Positions 1 through 9,416 are shown, numbered from the stretch's first letter. The stretch is DNA of 64,000 nt from Marinobacter sp. F4216 (GCF_019931195.1 NZ_JAIOUO010000001.1:1-64000); one strand, 5' to 3'. The notes: a model not told the origin generated them from the sequence alone. Made by a program: numbers and translations.

Positions 1-67
1 GAAGTGAAACAGGCCTGCGCCGATGGTAGTGTGGCATTGCCCATGCGAGAGTAGGTCATCGTCAGAC
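1..67 (+). rRNA. rrf: 5S ribosomal RNA, 3' part
   Basis: The first bases match the 3' half of a gammaproteobacterial 5S rRNA: the conserved segments GCCGATGGTAGTGTGG and GAGAGTAGGTCATCGTCAG are both present in order. The 5' half lies outside the window, so this is the end of an rRNA operon read rightwards. The exact 3' end (about 65-69) is inferred from where the terminal helix should close. A rho-independent terminator follows directly. Confidence 0.9.
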
Positions 68-77
68 TCCTAATACC

Positions 78-112
78 AAAACCCCCGACAGCACCGCTGC
101 CGGGGGTTTTTT
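78..112 (+). terminator. rRNA operon terminator
   Basis: The arms AAAACCCCCG and CGGGGGTTTT pair perfectly, an inner CAGC/GCTG pairs around a three-base loop, and a T-run follows. It lies 11 bases past the end of 5S rRNA, so it closes the rRNA operon. Confidence 0.9.
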
Positions 113-137
113 ATTGCCCGCAAAAACGTGTTTCGGG

Positions 138-146
138 TGATATACT
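138..146 (+). promoter_or_regulatory. Probable extended -10 promoter of leuA
   Basis: TGATATACT fits an extended -10 element (TGn plus TATACT). No good -35 hexamer lies 16-18 bases upstream, which is tolerated with an extended -10. It sits between the rRNA terminator and leuA, about 40 bases before the start codon. No leader peptide rich in Leu codons is visible, so there is no sign of classical leu attenuation. Confidence 0.5.
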
Positions 147-185
147 CCTGCGATCATGAGACAGTATTTTTGATGGAGTCGAGGA

Positions 186-1736
186 ATGTCCACCAACGAT
201 CACCTGGTTGTATTTGATACCACTCTCCGGGATGGAGAGCAGAGTCCCGGCGCCACCATGAACAAGGCGGAGAAGCTCCGGATTGCGAAGGCGCTGGAGA
301 AGCTTCGGGTGGATGTCATTGAGGCGGGCTTCGCCATCGCGAGTCAGGGGGATTTCGAGGCGGTCAAGGCCATTGCGGAGTCCATCAAGGGGTCGACGGT
401 CTGTAGCCTTGCGCGCGCATTGGATAAAGATATCGATCGCGCCGCCGAGGCGATTCGGCCAGCTGCGAAGGGGCGAATTCATACCTTTATTGCGACCTCT
501 CCCATTCATATGAGGCACAAGCTTCAAATGGAGCCGGATGAGGTTGTCGAGCAGGCAGTCCGCGCGGTTAAACGAGCCCGTAACCACGTAGAAGACGTCG
601 AGTTTTCCTGTGAGGATGCCGGTCGTTCCGAGCTGGATTTTCTTTGTAGAGTCATTGAGGCGGCGATTGACGCGGGTGCGCGCACCATCAATATCCCGGA
701 TACGGTTGGCTACGCCATTCCGGAGCAGTTTGGGGAGACCATCGGGCAGTTGATGAGCCGGATCCCCAATGCCGACAAAGCTATTTTCTCCGTGCACTGT
801 CACAACGATCTGGGGCTGGCTGTAGCGAACTCCCTTGCGGCTGTATCTCATGGTGCACGCCAGGTTGAATGTACGATAAACGGTCTGGGCGAGCGGGCCG
901 GTAATGCCTCGCTTGAAGAGATTGTCATGGCAGTGCGCACTCGTCAGGATCTGTTCCATATCGATACCGGTATAGATACCTCGCACATCGTCCCAGCCTC
1001 CCGTTTGGTTTCCACCATCACTGGCTTCCCGGTACAGCCGAACAAGGCGATAGTGGGAGCGAATGCATTTGCCCATGAATCCGGTATTCACCAGGATGGT
1101 GTGTTGAAGCACCGCGAAACCTACGAAATCATGCGTGCGGAAGATGTCGGCTGGCACACCAACAGTCTCGTGTTGGGTAAGCATTCAGGCCGCAATGCGT
1201 TCCGCACCCGGTTGCTGGAACTAGGCATTCAGTTCGAGACGGAGACGGAACTGAATGAGGCGTTTACCCGCTTCAAGGCACTGGCTGATCTCAAGCACGA
1301 AATCTTTGATGAAGATTTGCAGGCGATTGCCAGTGATACGCGGCAAAAAGAAGACGTCGGACGATATGGATTGGTGTGCATGCGGGTGTGCTCTGAGACC
1401 GGTGTTATCCCGAAGGCCGAGCTGACGCTGACGGTCGATGGAAAAGAGCACAAGGTTGAAGCTGAAGGAAGCGGTCCTGTCGATGCCACATTCAAGGCGA
1501 TCGAATCCCAGGTGGATTCCGGCTGCAATCTGCAGCTGTATTCAGTAAATAACATCACCAGTGGTACTGATGCCCAGGGCGAAGTGACCGTCCGGTTGGA
1601 ACGTGGAGGCCGGATCGTCAATGGCGTGGGTTCGGATACCGACATTATTATCGCGTCCGCCAAGGCTTATATAGAGGCGCTTAACCTCATTAGCAGTGGC
1701 GGTATTCGTCAGCATCCCCAGGTATCGGATGTCTGA
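186..1736 (+). CDS. leuA: 2-isopropylmalate synthase
   Basis: LeuA condenses acetyl-CoA with 2-oxoisovalerate to 2-isopropylmalate, the first committed step of leucine synthesis in the cytosol. The 516-residue protein has the usual length of the short bacterial (type 1) LeuA. It starts with the catalytic segment [15 protein letters not shown], carries the metal-binding [12 protein letters not shown] motif near residue 204 and [14 protein letters not shown] after it, and has a C-terminal LeuA regulatory domain (about 380-500), where leucine feedback acts in the family. GGAG and GAGG just upstream support this ATG. It is alone here; leuB, leuC and leuD are not nearby. A single-gene unit between a terminator and the holD-like gene is likely. 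Confidence 0.96.
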   Translation: MSTNDHLVVFDTTLRDGEQSPGATMNKAEKLRIAKALEKLRVDVIEAGFAIASQGDFEAVKAIAESIKGSTVCSLARALDKDIDRAAEAIRPAAKGRIHTFIATSPIHMRHKLQMEPDEVVEQAVRAVKRARNHVEDVEFSCEDAGRSELDFLCRVIEAAIDAGARTINIPDTVGYAIPEQFGETIGQLMSRIPNADKAIFSVHCHNDLGLAVANSLAAVSHGARQVECTINGLGERAGNASLEEIVMAVRTRQDLFHIDTGIDTSHIVPASRLVSTITGFPVQPNKAIVGANAFAHESGIHQDGVLKHRETYEIMRAEDVGWHTNSLVLGKHSGRNAFRTRLLELGIQFETETELNEAFTRFKALADLKHEIFDEDLQAIASDTRQKEDVGRYGLVCMRVCSETGVIPKAELTLTVDGKEHKVEAEGSGPVDATFKAIESQVDSGCNLQLYSVNNITSGTDAQGEVTVRLERGGRIVNGVGSDTDIIIASAKAYIEALNLISSGGIRQHPQVSDV

Positions 1737-1766
1737 ACCCAAAACGGTAGTGTCTGAGTAGTCGCT

Positions 1767-2582
1767 ATGATTCGATCGGAAAACGAACGGCAGTTTTATC
1801 TTGGCATGGTCGGGGTGAGCCTCTGGTATGCCCGGGAGCCCCTGCCCGGTGCCGCGCCAAGCCCAGAGTTCGTCTTTCATGAGTCGGAGCCAGCTACCGA
1901 TAGCCGGGCTGATGAGGCGCTTGCCGACCTTCCGATTCCTGCCAGGCCAGCTCAGTTAACGAAGCCAGCCGCGCCCGCTGACAAGGGGGCGGCAAAGGCT
2001 CGGGTTTCAAACCTTCAGGCATTGGTTGGTGGTAAGGAGTCCGGAGCGGAGTCCGCGCAACCGGTGCAAAAGTCTGCGTCTCCAGTCAAGGCTCCGGAGC
2101 CAGAGGTGTCGGCGCCAAAAAAACAGCCCCTGGTCGAAGACGTCGAGGCGGTGTCAGCTGCGGCGCCCCTGAAGCTGGCGTTGAAATTGTGGAAGGGCAA
2201 GCGCTTTGTCCTGATTTCTGATTTGTCGAGCGGGGCGAGTCTCAAGCTGCAGGAGGCACTGGCGGAGAACATCCTGAAAAGCATCGGGGAGCATTCCGTT
2301 GAATCGTCTGGGCCCATCAGCTGGCCGCTATTCAATAACCTTCGGGCCCCCGGTAACGCTCTTTCGGACCTTCAATCGGTACTGGAGCATGCCCTGAGTC
2401 AGATTGAGGGGCAGAAGGTCATAGTCCTAGGGGCGCTTCTGCCCGAAGCGGAAGGCGATTGGCTTCAGCGTCTCGCCGGATGTAAATCGGACGTCCAGTT
2501 TCCGCTGACGCTGGCAGAGCTTGCGTCGGATCCCAATCAGAAGCGAGCATTGTGGGAGCAACTGAAACCCTTCGCCAGTTAA
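1767..2582 (+). CDS. holD: DNA polymerase III psi subunit-like protein (enlarged HolD)
   Basis: The gene holds the holD position, one base before rimI. Short segments at both ends resemble E. coli psi as I recall it: near the N-terminus YLGMVGVSLWYAREPLPGA (psi has QLGITQWSLRRPGA), and at the C-terminus LTLAELASDPNQKRALWEQL (psi has ALTDLRANPTARAALWQQI). In the family, the N-terminal peptide binds the DnaX clamp-loader collar and the globular C-terminal domain binds chi, which contacts SSB. At 271 residues it is about twice E. coli psi (137). The extra length is mostly a low-complexity Ala/Pro/Lys/Glu linker at about 36-130. Psi proteins longer than that of E. coli are known in Pseudomonas. 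A secretion or TonB role was considered but there is no membrane segment. Its RBS is weak. Confidence 0.72.
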   Translation: MIRSENERQFYLGMVGVSLWYAREPLPGAAPSPEFVFHESEPATDSRADEALADLPIPARPAQLTKPAAPADKGAAKARVSNLQALVGGKESGAESAQPVQKSASPVKAPEPEVSAPKKQPLVEDVEAVSAAAPLKLALKLWKGKRFVLISDLSSGASLKLQEALAENILKSIGEHSVESSGPISWPLFNNLRAPGNALSDLQSVLEHALSQIEGQKVIVLGALLPEAEGDWLQRLAGCKSDVQFPLTLAELASDPNQKRALWEQLKPFAS

Positions 2583-2583
2583 T

Positions 2584-3057
2584 ATGTCAGAGCAGAAAGC
2601 TTCAGATTTCGACGTCCGCATTAAACCGATGCTGGAAGTCGATGTGCCGGATGTGCTCGAAATCGAGCGTCAGGGCCACAGTTTTCCCTGGACGGAAGCC
2701 ATTTTTCGGGACAGCTTCCGTGGCAACTATCGACTGTGGACTGCGTGGGCAGAAGAGCGTCTGTTGGGATTTGCCGTTGTCGCCTACCTGTTTGATGAGG
2801 CGCACCTGCTCAATCTGTGCGTGTCTCCAAAGGTTCAGGGGCAGGGTATCGGTCGGCGGCTGCTTCGACACCTGGTGGCAGAGGCCTCCCTTGATCATAT
2901 CTGGCAGATCATCCTCGAGGTCCGGGTCAGCAACGACGCGGCTTACCATCTTTATAAGAGTGAAGGGTTTCGGCAGATCGGCCGCCGGCCCGATTATTAT
3001 CCGGCCGCCGAGGGACGGGAAGATGCTCGGGTAATGGCCTTTAGCCTGCGGGATTAA
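2584..3057 (+). CDS. rimI: Ribosomal protein S18-alanine N-acetyltransferase
   Basis: This GNAT-fold enzyme transfers acetyl from acetyl-CoA to the N-terminal alanine of ribosomal protein S18. It has 157 residues. The acetyl-CoA binding motif VQGQGIGRR lies near residue 83, after the beta-strand LLNLCVS, and the family's C-terminal substrate-site motif YHLYKSEGFRQIGRRPDYY is present. The start codon lies one base after the holD-like stop codon, so the two genes are probably cotranscribed and translationally coupled, as in other gammaproteobacteria. Confidence 0.93.
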   Translation: MSEQKASDFDVRIKPMLEVDVPDVLEIERQGHSFPWTEAIFRDSFRGNYRLWTAWAEERLLGFAVVAYLFDEAHLLNLCVSPKVQGQGIGRRLLRHLVAEASLDHIWQIILEVRVSNDAAYHLYKSEGFRQIGRRPDYYPAAEGREDARVMAFSLRD

Positions 3058-3094
3058 CCTATTTCCCCGGTTCGCGTCAGTTTCTCTTAGCCCC

Positions 3095-3100
3095 TATAAT
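3095..3100 (+). promoter_or_regulatory. Probable -10 box of the prfC promoter
   Basis: A perfect TATAAT lies 42 bases before prfC in an 84-base gap. The best -35 partner, TTCGCG 18 bases upstream, is weak. Confidence 0.45.
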
Positions 3101-3141
3101 ACCCGCCTTTAATCTCATCTGATTCAGGTTGCCTTTACGCT

Positions 3142-4722
3142 ATGTCGAAGCTCTCCCAGGAAGTGGCCAATCGCCGCACTTTCGCGATCATCTCGCACCC
3201 GGATGCCGGTAAAACGACGATTACGGAAAAGGTTCTGCTGTTCGGGCAGGCGCTCCAGAAAGCCGGGACGGTAAAGGGGAAGAAATCCGGCCAGCACGCA
3301 AAGTCTGACTGGATGGAGATGGAGAAGGAGCGTGGTATCTCGGTGACCACGTCCGTGATGCAGTTTCCCTATGGCGGAAAGCTGGTCAACCTGCTCGATA
3401 CACCGGGGCACGAAGATTTCTCGGAGGATACCTATCGTACCCTCACCGCAGTGGATTCCTGCCTGATGGTCATCGACAGTGCCAAGGGTGTTGAGGAGCG
3501 AACCATCAAGCTGATGGAAGTTACCCGTCTGCGGGACACCCCGATCCTTACCTTCATGAACAAGCTGGACCGCGATACCCGCGATCCGGTGGAGTTGATG
3601 GACGAGGTTGAGGATGTTCTGAAAATTGCCTGTGCGCCGATTACCTGGCCCATCGGCATGGGGAAGAACTTCAAAGGGGTCTATCACCTGCTTCGGGATG
3701 AAGTGATTCTCTATCAGTCGGGGCAGGGGCATACCATCCAGGAGAAACGGATCATTGCTGGTCTGGACAATCCTGAGCTGGATGAAGTGATCGGTGCCTA
3801 TGCTGCCGATCTGCGGGACGAGATCGAGCTGGTGAAGGGGGCATCCCATGAGTTCGACCTGGAGTCCTTCCTTGCAGGTGAGCTGACACCGGTGTTCTTC
3901 GGTACGGCGCTCGGTAACTTCGGCGTGGATCACATGCTGGATGGCCTCGTTGAGTGGGCGCCTACGCCGCAGCCCCGGGAAACGGATCAGCGCCCTGTGG
4001 AGCCGACGGAGGATGGCTTCTCTGGCTTTGTCTTCAAGATTCAGGCGAATATGGATCCGCAGCACAGGGACCGGATTGCCTTCGTGCGGATTGTGTCGGG
4101 CAAGTACGCGCAGGGCATGAAGGCGCGTCACGTGCGAATTGGTAAGGATGTTCGCTTTTCGGATGCGCTGACCTTTATGGCCGGTGATCGTGAGCATGCT
4201 GAAGAGGCCTTTGCCGGCGACATTATCGGGCTTCACAACCACGGTACGATTCAGTTGGGGGATACCTTCACCGCTGGCGAGGACATGAAGTTCACCGGCA
4301 TTCCGAACTTTGCTCCGGAACTTTTCCGTCGCATTCGCCTCAAGGACCCTTTGAAGGCCAAGCAGCTTCAGAAAGGATTGATTCAGCTGTCTGAGGAGGG
4401 GGCGGTGCAGGTATTTCGTCCGCAGCGTAATAACGACCTGATTGTCGGCGCAGTCGGTGTCCTGCAGTTTGATGTGGTGGTTGCCCGCCTCAAGAGCGAA
4501 TACAAGGTTGAAGCCATCTACGAGCCCATTAACGTGGCGACGGCGCGCTGGGTGACGGCTTCGGACGAGCGCACCCTGGATGAGTTTCAGCGCAAGAATA
4601 ACGACTACCTGGCACTGGATGGCAGTGATCGGCTCGCCTATATCGCGCCGACCATGGTGAACCTGAATCTGGCGCAGGAGCGTTATCCGGACATCAAGTT
4701 CCACAAGACCCGGGAGCACTGA
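3142..4722 (+). CDS. prfC: Peptide chain release factor 3
   Basis: RF3 is a translational GTPase that removes RF1 or RF2 from the ribosome after peptide release. The 526-residue protein has the typical length. G1 is [13 protein letters not shown] near residue 18, with the family signature [19 protein letters not shown] as switch I/G2, DTPGHEDF as G3 and NKLD as G4. EF-Tu-like domain 2 and RF3 C-terminal domains follow. There is no clear Shine-Dalgarno just upstream, but the ATG gives the full RF3 N-terminus. A TatD-family gene follows by 21 bases, as with yjjV near prfC in enterics. Confidence 0.97.
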   Translation: MSKLSQEVANRRTFAIISHPDAGKTTITEKVLLFGQALQKAGTVKGKKSGQHAKSDWMEMEKERGISVTTSVMQFPYGGKLVNLLDTPGHEDFSEDTYRTLTAVDSCLMVIDSAKGVEERTIKLMEVTRLRDTPILTFMNKLDRDTRDPVELMDEVEDVLKIACAPITWPIGMGKNFKGVYHLLRDEVILYQSGQGHTIQEKRIIAGLDNPELDEVIGAYAADLRDEIELVKGASHEFDLESFLAGELTPVFFGTALGNFGVDHMLDGLVEWAPTPQPRETDQRPVEPTEDGFSGFVFKIQANMDPQHRDRIAFVRIVSGKYAQGMKARHVRIGKDVRFSDALTFMAGDREHAEEAFAGDIIGLHNHGTIQLGDTFTAGEDMKFTGIPNFAPELFRRIRLKDPLKAKQLQKGLIQLSEEGAVQVFRPQRNNDLIVGAVGVLQFDVVVARLKSEYKVEAIYEPINVATARWVTASDERTLDEFQRKNNDYLALDGSDRLAYIAPTMVNLNLAQERYPDIKFHKTREH

Positions 4723-4743
4723 CGCGCCCGGTCGGGAGAGACT

Positions 4744-5529
4744 GTGCAGTTTATCGACGCCCATTGCCACCTGGATTTTCCGCGCTTTGACGGTTGTCGG
4801 GAGGCAGAGCTGTCGAAGGCACGGCGCGAGGGTCTTGCCGGTCTGGTGATTCCCGGCGTCCGGCGTGGTCATTGGGGGCGAGTCAGGGATACAGCCCACG
4901 CCCAGGACGGGCTGTATTACTGCTTGGGTATTCACCCCTGGTTCGTCGCCGAGCACAGCGATGACGATCTGAGGGCGCTCGATGAGGCCCTTGGTGAGAG
5001 GCCCGATCGCTGTGTGGCGTTAGGTGAGTGTGGTCTGGACCGCCTGCACGGTGATCTTGATGCCCAGTTGCCGTGGTTCGAGGCGCAGGTTGCTATCGCT
5101 GCCCGGCGGCAGTTTCCGTTAGTGATTCATTCGGTTCGAACCCATGATGAAGTCCATGGAGTGTTGAATCGGGCCCGGTGGCGTGGTCGTGCTCTGGTGC
5201 ACGGTTTTTCCGGCAGCTACCAGCAGGCCTGCAAGTTAGTTGACCAGGGGTGCTTCATTGGGGTTGGCGGGGTGATTACCCACCCCCGGGCCCGGAAAAC
5301 CCGGGAGACGATGACCAGGTTGCCCGTGGATAGCCTGGTTCTTGAAACGGATGCGCCGGATATGGCGCCCGAAGGGGTAGAGCGGGGCCGGAATTCACCG
5401 GCGTACCTTGGGCGGGTGCTCGAGGCCCTGGCTGAACTTCGAGGCGAGACGGTGGCGTCGCTTGCCCCTCGTTTGCTGGATAATGTGCGCCGACTTTACG
5501 GCTGGCAACCGGGCGACGTAGGGGAATAA
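4744..5529 (+). CDS. TatD-family metal-dependent hydrolase (YjjV-like)
   Basis: This is a 261-residue TIM-barrel metal-dependent hydrolase of the TatD family, whose members act as deoxyribonucleases. The metal ligands DAHCHLD are at the N-terminus. Other family landmarks are [13 protein letters not shown], the metal histidines of VIHSV and VHGFSG, and LETDAPD near the C-terminus. The likely start is GTG, with GGGAGAG eight bases upstream; this puts the metal motif at residues 5-11, as expected. It is probably cotranscribed with prfC. The physiological substrate of YjjV-type proteins is not settled, so only the family is assigned. Confidence 0.88.
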   Translation: MQFIDAHCHLDFPRFDGCREAELSKARREGLAGLVIPGVRRGHWGRVRDTAHAQDGLYYCLGIHPWFVAEHSDDDLRALDEALGERPDRCVALGECGLDRLHGDLDAQLPWFEAQVAIAARRQFPLVIHSVRTHDEVHGVLNRARWRGRALVHGFSGSYQQACKLVDQGCFIGVGGVITHPRARKTRETMTRLPVDSLVLETDAPDMAPEGVERGRNSPAYLGRVLEALAELRGETVASLAPRLLDNVRRLYGWQPGDVGE

Positions 5530-5549
5530 CGAAACAAACGGGGTTAGGG

Positions 5550-5578
5550 TTGGCTTTCCTGGGGCGTTCGAGTATACT
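5550..5578 (+). promoter_or_regulatory. Sigma70 promoter of rplM-rpsI
   Basis: TTGGCT and TATACT are separated by exactly 17 bases. This places transcription start near 5585, about 148 bases before rplM. It starts inside the gap after the tatD-family gene. Confidence 0.75.
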
Positions 5579-5584
5579 TCGCGC

Positions 5585-5732
5585 CCTGGCTTTTCAAGGC
5601 GATGTCACTGTCTCAGCCCCGAACGGTGTCACTGCCAAAGTAAGTTTAAATATCGAGCCTCCTCCGGATGTTGTGTCAAGTACCGGTGGCGGTGTTTTTA
5701 ACGTTTCTTTTATAGCGTTCAAGGCGGAATCA
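5585..5732 (+). promoter_or_regulatory. Long rplM leader, possible autoregulatory region
   Basis: About 148 untranslated bases separate the inferred transcription start from rplM. The segment contains two copies of TGTCACTG (5603-5610 and 5637-5644). No open frame with a ribosome binding site was seen. Leaders of ribosomal protein operons often bind one of the encoded proteins; whether L13 binds here is inference. Confidence 0.4.
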
Positions 5733-6161
5733 ATGAAGACTCTGAGTGCGAAACCAGAAACAGTAAAACGTGACTGGTACGTTGTAGACGCAGCCGGCAA
5801 GACGCTGGGTCGTCTTTCAACCGAAATCGCCCGTCGTCTGCGGGGCAAGCATAAGCCTGAGTATACCCCTCATGTAGACACTGGCGATTACATCGTTGTT
5901 ATCAACGCAGGCCAGGTCCGGGTTACTGGGAACAAGACATCTGACAAGATGTACTACAGTCACACCGGCTTTCCGGGTGGAATCAAGTCCATCAACTTCG
6001 AGAAGCTGGTCGACAAGGCTCCCGAGCAAATCATTCAGAAGTCTGTCAAAGGCATGCTTCCGAAAGGCCCGCTCGGCCGCGCCATGTTCAAAAAGCTGAA
6101 AGTCTATGCCGGCGCTGAGCACCCTCACGCAGCCCAGCAGCCCAAAGAACTCGACATTTAA
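5733..6161 (+). CDS. rplM: 50S ribosomal protein L13
   Basis: L13 is an early-assembling protein of the large subunit. The 142-residue product has the usual length and starts [20 protein letters not shown]. It carries the family signature around [14 protein letters not shown] and [20 protein letters not shown]. The frame is open further upstream to 5550, but that part overlaps the promoter, and the ATG at 5733, preceded by AAGGCGG, matches the family N-terminus. It is followed 12 bases later by rpsI, the universal partner. Confidence 0.98.
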   Translation: MKTLSAKPETVKRDWYVVDAAGKTLGRLSTEIARRLRGKHKPEYTPHVDTGDYIVVINAGQVRVTGNKTSDKMYYSHTGFPGGIKSINFEKLVDKAPEQIIQKSVKGMLPKGPLGRAMFKKLKVYAGAEHPHAAQQPKELDI

Positions 6162-6173
6162 CGGAAGGCGGAT

Positions 6174-6566
6174 ATGTCTGTAGCACAAAATTACGGTACT
6201 GGTCGCCGCAAGACATCCTCGGCACGGGTGTTTATCAAGCCGGGAAGCGGTAACATCTCCATCAACGGTCGCTCTATCGAAGATTTCTTCGGTCGTGAGA
6301 CTCTGCGGATGATCGTTCGTCAGCCGCTGGTTCTGACGGAGTCCACAGATCGCTTTGATATCAAGATCACCGTAAAAGGTGGTGGTATCAGTGGCCAGGC
6401 TGGCGCTATTCGCCACGGCCTGACCCGCGCCCTGATGGATTATGACGAGACTCTGCGTCCGGCCCTTCGTCAGGCTGGTTACGTTACCCGTGACGCTCGT
6501 GAAGTTGAGCGTAAGAAAGTGGGTCTGCGTAAAGCACGTAAGCGTCCGCAGTACTCCAAGCGTTAA
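6174..6566 (+). CDS. rpsI: 30S ribosomal protein S9
   Basis: S9 is a small-subunit head protein whose C-terminal tail reaches the P-site tRNA. The 130-residue protein begins near [15 protein letters not shown] and ends with the conserved basic tail [26 protein letters not shown] upstream is a good Shine-Dalgarno. It is the second gene of rplM-rpsI and ends at a strong terminator. Confidence 0.98.
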   Translation: MSVAQNYGTGRRKTSSARVFIKPGSGNISINGRSIEDFFGRETLRMIVRQPLVLTESTDRFDIKITVKGGGISGQAGAIRHGLTRALMDYDETLRPALRQAGYVTRDAREVERKKVGLRKARKRPQYSKR

Positions 6567-6587
6567 TTCTGCTGGAGCAGGACCCAG

Positions 6588-6619
6588 AAAACCCGGTCAG
6601 TTTGACCGGGTTTTTTTTT
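6588..6619 (+). terminator. rpsI terminator
   Basis: AAAACCCGGTCA pairs with TGACCGGGTTTT around a short loop, followed by nine T residues. It ends rplM-rpsI 21 bases after the rpsI stop. Confidence 0.93.
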
Positions 6620-6807
6620 GATCCAGGTCTGTAAATAGGCGTTTTTAGCGCAGATTGGGCGGCCTCCTCCGGAGGTGTCCGACTTGTAAGCACTTGGTAA
6701 TTTCATTACCATTTGGGCGCTTATATTTTTGGGTTGTGAAGTCCTTTTTGATGCACATTGCCGGCTTTCTTGCAGGCTGTGACATCGCCTGATGGGAGAA
6801 GACCATA

Positions 6808-7401
6808 ATGAGTAATGGCGACGTAAGCCAGGGTCGACGTCGGTTTCTGATCGGCGCTACGTCCGTGGTGGGTGGCGTCGGTGCTATTGGTGCAGCGGTT
6901 CCGTTTGTGGCGTCCTGGAATCCCAGTGCGAAAGCGGAAGCGGCAGGTGCGCCGGTAACCGTCAATGTCAGTAAGATTGAACCAGGTCAGCAGATTACCG
7001 TCGAGTGGCGCGGTAAGCCGGTGTGGATAATCCGTCGCACCGAAGAAATGCTGGCGAACATTGAAAAACTTAACGATGCGGTCAAGGATCCCCAATCCGA
7101 GGCACCGCAGCAGCCCGAGTACATTGACGGCATTTACCGGTCTTTGAAGCCGGAATTTGTGGTTCTGGTCGGGCTCTGTACTCATCTCGGTTGTGTTCCG
7201 TCCTATCGTCCGGAAGTCGCGCCTGCGGATCTGGGCGATAACTGGTTGGGCGGTCTGTTCTGTCCGTGCCATGGTTCCCGCTACGACCTGGCTGGCCGCG
7301 TCTACAGTGCGCAGCCTGCTCCTGATAACCTGGAGGTTCCGCCTTATCGCTTTGACGATGACGCGACTCTTACCATTGGTCTTGATCCGGAGGCGGCGTG
7401 A
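6808..7401 (+). CDS. petA: Ubiquinol-cytochrome c reductase, Rieske iron-sulfur subunit
   Basis: This is the 2Fe-2S subunit of the cytochrome bc1 complex in the inner membrane; it passes one electron from ubiquinol to cytochrome c1. It has 197 residues. A twin-arginine signal-anchor starts at GRRRFLIGA (residues 9-17) and merges into one membrane helix (about 14-36). The cluster ligands are C124-T-H126 and C152-P-C154-H155, with C129 forming the expected disulfide with C154. GGGAGAAG nine bases upstream supports the ATG. The 188-base gap before it holds the palindromes CCTCCGGAGG (6665-6674) and GGTAA-TTTCA-TTACC (6696-6710), but no promoter I can name. It overlaps petB by one base. Confidence 0.97.
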   Translation: MSNGDVSQGRRRFLIGATSVVGGVGAIGAAVPFVASWNPSAKAEAAGAPVTVNVSKIEPGQQITVEWRGKPVWIIRRTEEMLANIEKLNDAVKDPQSEAPQQPEYIDGIYRSLKPEFVVLVGLCTHLGCVPSYRPEVAPADLGDNWLGGLFCPCHGSRYDLAGRVYSAQPAPDNLEVPPYRFDDDATLTIGLDPEAA

Positions 7402-8633
7402 TGCAAAAGCTACTTCACTGGGTGGATGAACGTCTGCCCGTCATAGACGCCTGGAACAAGCACGTTGGCAAATACTACGCGCCGAAGAACTTCAACATGT
7501 GGTACTTCTTCGGGTCGCTGGCGATGCTGGTGCTGGTGAATCAGTTGATCACGGGTATCTGGCTGACCATGAGCTATAACCCTTCCGCGGAGGGTGCGTT
7601 CGCTTCGGTCGAATACATCATGCGCGACGTCGAGTGGGGTTGGTTGCTCCGTTACCTGCATTCCACCGGTGCGTCAGCGTTCTTCGTGGTGGTCTACCTC
7701 CACATGTTCCGTGGCCTGATGTACGGCTCCTACCAGAAGCCGCGTGAGCTGATCTGGATCTTCGGTATGCTGATCTACCTGGTGCTCATGGCAGAAGCCT
7801 TCATGGGCTACCTGCTGCCTTGGGGGCAGATGTCCTACTGGGGTGCCCAGGTTATCGTTAACCTGTTCGGTGCTATTCCGGTAATCGGTGAAGATCTGTC
7901 GCTCTGGATTCGTGGTGACTACCTGGTGTCCGGTATCACCCTGAACCGATTCTTCGCGCTGCACGTGGTTGCCTTGCCAATCGTTCTGCTTGGCTTGGTG
8001 GTTCTGCACATTCTGGCGCTGCACGAAGTGGGTTCGAACAACCCGGACGGAATCGATATCAAGAAAAACAAGGATGAAAACGGCATTCCGAAAGATGGTA
8101 TCCCGTTCCACCCTTACTACACCGTTCACGACCTGCTGGGCGTGGGTGTGTTCTTCTTTATCTTCTTTATCGTGGTGTTCTTCTTCCCGGAAATGGGCGG
8201 CCTGTTCCTTGAGAAACCGAACTTCGAGCCGGCTAACCCGCTGAAGACGCCAGAGCACATTGCGCCGGTTTGGTACTTCACGCCATTTTACGCCATGCTG
8301 CGTGCGGTTACGGTCGACCTGTTTGGTCTGTCCGCGAAATTTTGGGGCGTGGTTGTGATGGGTGCGGCGATTGCGATCCTGTTCGTCCTGCCTTGGCTCG
8401 ACCGCAGCCCGGTTCGCTCCATGCGTTACAAGGGCGTGCTGAGCAAGATTGCATTGGCGATCTTTGTGGTCAGCTTCGTGGTGCTGGGTTACCTCGGTCT
8501 GGTTCCGGCAACAGAGGGTCGAACCATGGTCGCCCAGATCCTGACCGTGCTCTACTTCCTCTACTTCATTCTGATGCCGTTCTACACGCGCATGGAAAAA
8601 ACCAAGCCAGTGCCAGAGAGGGTGACAGGATAA
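7401..8633 (+). CDS. petB: Cytochrome b of the bc1 complex
   Basis: This integral membrane dihaem subunit carries the quinol oxidation and reduction sites. It has 410 residues and about eight membrane helices. The haem histidines are H87 and H101 in one helix and H188 and H203 in another, a 14 and 15 residue spacing. The conserved segments FMGYLLPWGQMSYWGAQV and HEVGSNNPDG are present, and the Qo-site motif appears as PVW after EHIA. The ATG at 7401 overlaps the petA stop (TGATG); a GTG one codon earlier is possible. It overlaps petC by one base (TAATG). Confidence 0.97.
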   Translation: MQKLLHWVDERLPVIDAWNKHVGKYYAPKNFNMWYFFGSLAMLVLVNQLITGIWLTMSYNPSAEGAFASVEYIMRDVEWGWLLRYLHSTGASAFFVVVYLHMFRGLMYGSYQKPRELIWIFGMLIYLVLMAEAFMGYLLPWGQMSYWGAQVIVNLFGAIPVIGEDLSLWIRGDYLVSGITLNRFFALHVVALPIVLLGLVVLHILALHEVGSNNPDGIDIKKNKDENGIPKDGIPFHPYYTVHDLLGVGVFFFIFFIVVFFFPEMGGLFLEKPNFEPANPLKTPEHIAPVWYFTPFYAMLRAVTVDLFGLSAKFWGVVVMGAAIAILFVLPWLDRSPVRSMRYKGVLSKIALAIFVVSFVVLGYLGLVPATEGRTMVAQILTVLYFLYFILMPFYTRMEKTKPVPERVTG

Positions 8634-9388
8634 TGAGAAAGCTGATTTTTGGTCTTTTCATAGCAGCCCTGCCAGCTCTCGGACTGGCGGCGGGCGCATC
8701 CGTTCCGCTTGATCACATCGAGACGGATCACACCAACAAGGAATCGTTGCAGCGCGGCGCAGCCCTGTTCACCAACTACTGCATGGGCTGTCATTCCATG
8801 GAATACGCTCGCTACAAGCGTGTTTCCGATGACCTTGAGATCCCCGCGGAGTTGTTCGAGGAGAACCTTATCTTCACCGGCGCCAAGATCGGTGAGCTGA
8901 TGAAGAACTCCATGAACAAGGACATGGCGGCTGACTGGTTTGGCGCGCCGCCCCCCGATCTGACGCTGGAAACCCGCTTGCGTGGCGAGTCCTGGGTCTA
9001 CTCCTACCTGCGTGGTTTCTACCAGGATGACAGCCGTCCCCTGGGCGTGAACAACGTGGTATATGCCAACGTTGGTATGCCTCACGTTATGGTTGATCTG
9101 CAGGGGTTGTGTGCCGTGGAGCCGAGCATTGGTGTTGACGCCAGCGTGGAGCCACTGTCCGGTAACATCAATAACGGTGATGTTTGTCCGGAGTACGCGA
9201 TCGAAGGGAGCATGTCGGCGGCAGAGTTCGATCAGGCCATGTACGACCTGACCAATTTCATGTCCTACATGGCGGATCCCATCCGTGTTGAGCGTGAGCG
9301 CCTTGGGATGTTTGTCCTGATCTTTGTCGCGATCTTCTTTATCTTTGCGTACTTGCTGAACCGCGAGTACTGGAAGGACGTGCACTAA
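8633..9388 (+). CDS. petC: Cytochrome c1 of the bc1 complex
   Basis: This is the membrane-anchored c-type cytochrome that accepts electrons from the Rieske protein. The 251-residue protein has a cleavable N-terminal signal (residues 1-20, ending ALGLAA), the haem site C50-MG-C53-H54, and a C-terminal membrane anchor (about 224-243, VLIFVAIFFIFAYLL) followed by a short cytoplasmic tail. The start overlaps the petB stop, so petABC looks translationally coupled. The frame continues upstream within petB; that part is not used, because the signal peptide begins at this ATG. Confidence 0.96.
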   Translation: MRKLIFGLFIAALPALGLAAGASVPLDHIETDHTNKESLQRGAALFTNYCMGCHSMEYARYKRVSDDLEIPAELFEENLIFTGAKIGELMKNSMNKDMAADWFGAPPPDLTLETRLRGESWVYSYLRGFYQDDSRPLGVNNVVYANVGMPHVMVDLQGLCAVEPSIGVDASVEPLSGNINNGDVCPEYAIEGSMSAAEFDQAMYDLTNFMSYMADPIRVERERLGMFVLIFVAIFFIFAYLLNREYWKDVH

Positions 9389-9397
9389 GAAATAGGG

Positions 9398-9403
9398 TAT
9401 AAT
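9398..9403 (+). promoter_or_regulatory. Probable -10 box upstream of sspA
   Basis: TATAAT lies ten bases after the petC stop and about 95 bases before sspA. The -35 region is poor. If used, the hairpin at 9417-9450 would be in the sspA leader. Confidence 0.45.
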
Positions 9404-9416
9404 TCCCGGCTTTGTT

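Noticed and set aside
3124..4956. 610-codon open frame on the minus strand
   Set aside because: It lies opposite prfC and the tatD-family gene, both of which have clear family motifs. The product is low in recognisable features and rich in His/Arg/Leu as expected for an antisense shadow.
7022..7030. TGTGGATAA, a perfect DnaA box on the minus strand
   Set aside because: It is single, inside the petA coding sequence, and has no neighbouring boxes or AT-rich unwinding region, so it is no evidence for an origin.
8270..8632. Upstream extension of petC into petB
   Set aside because: The frame is open, but the signal peptide of cytochrome c1 begins at 8633, and the extension lies inside petB.
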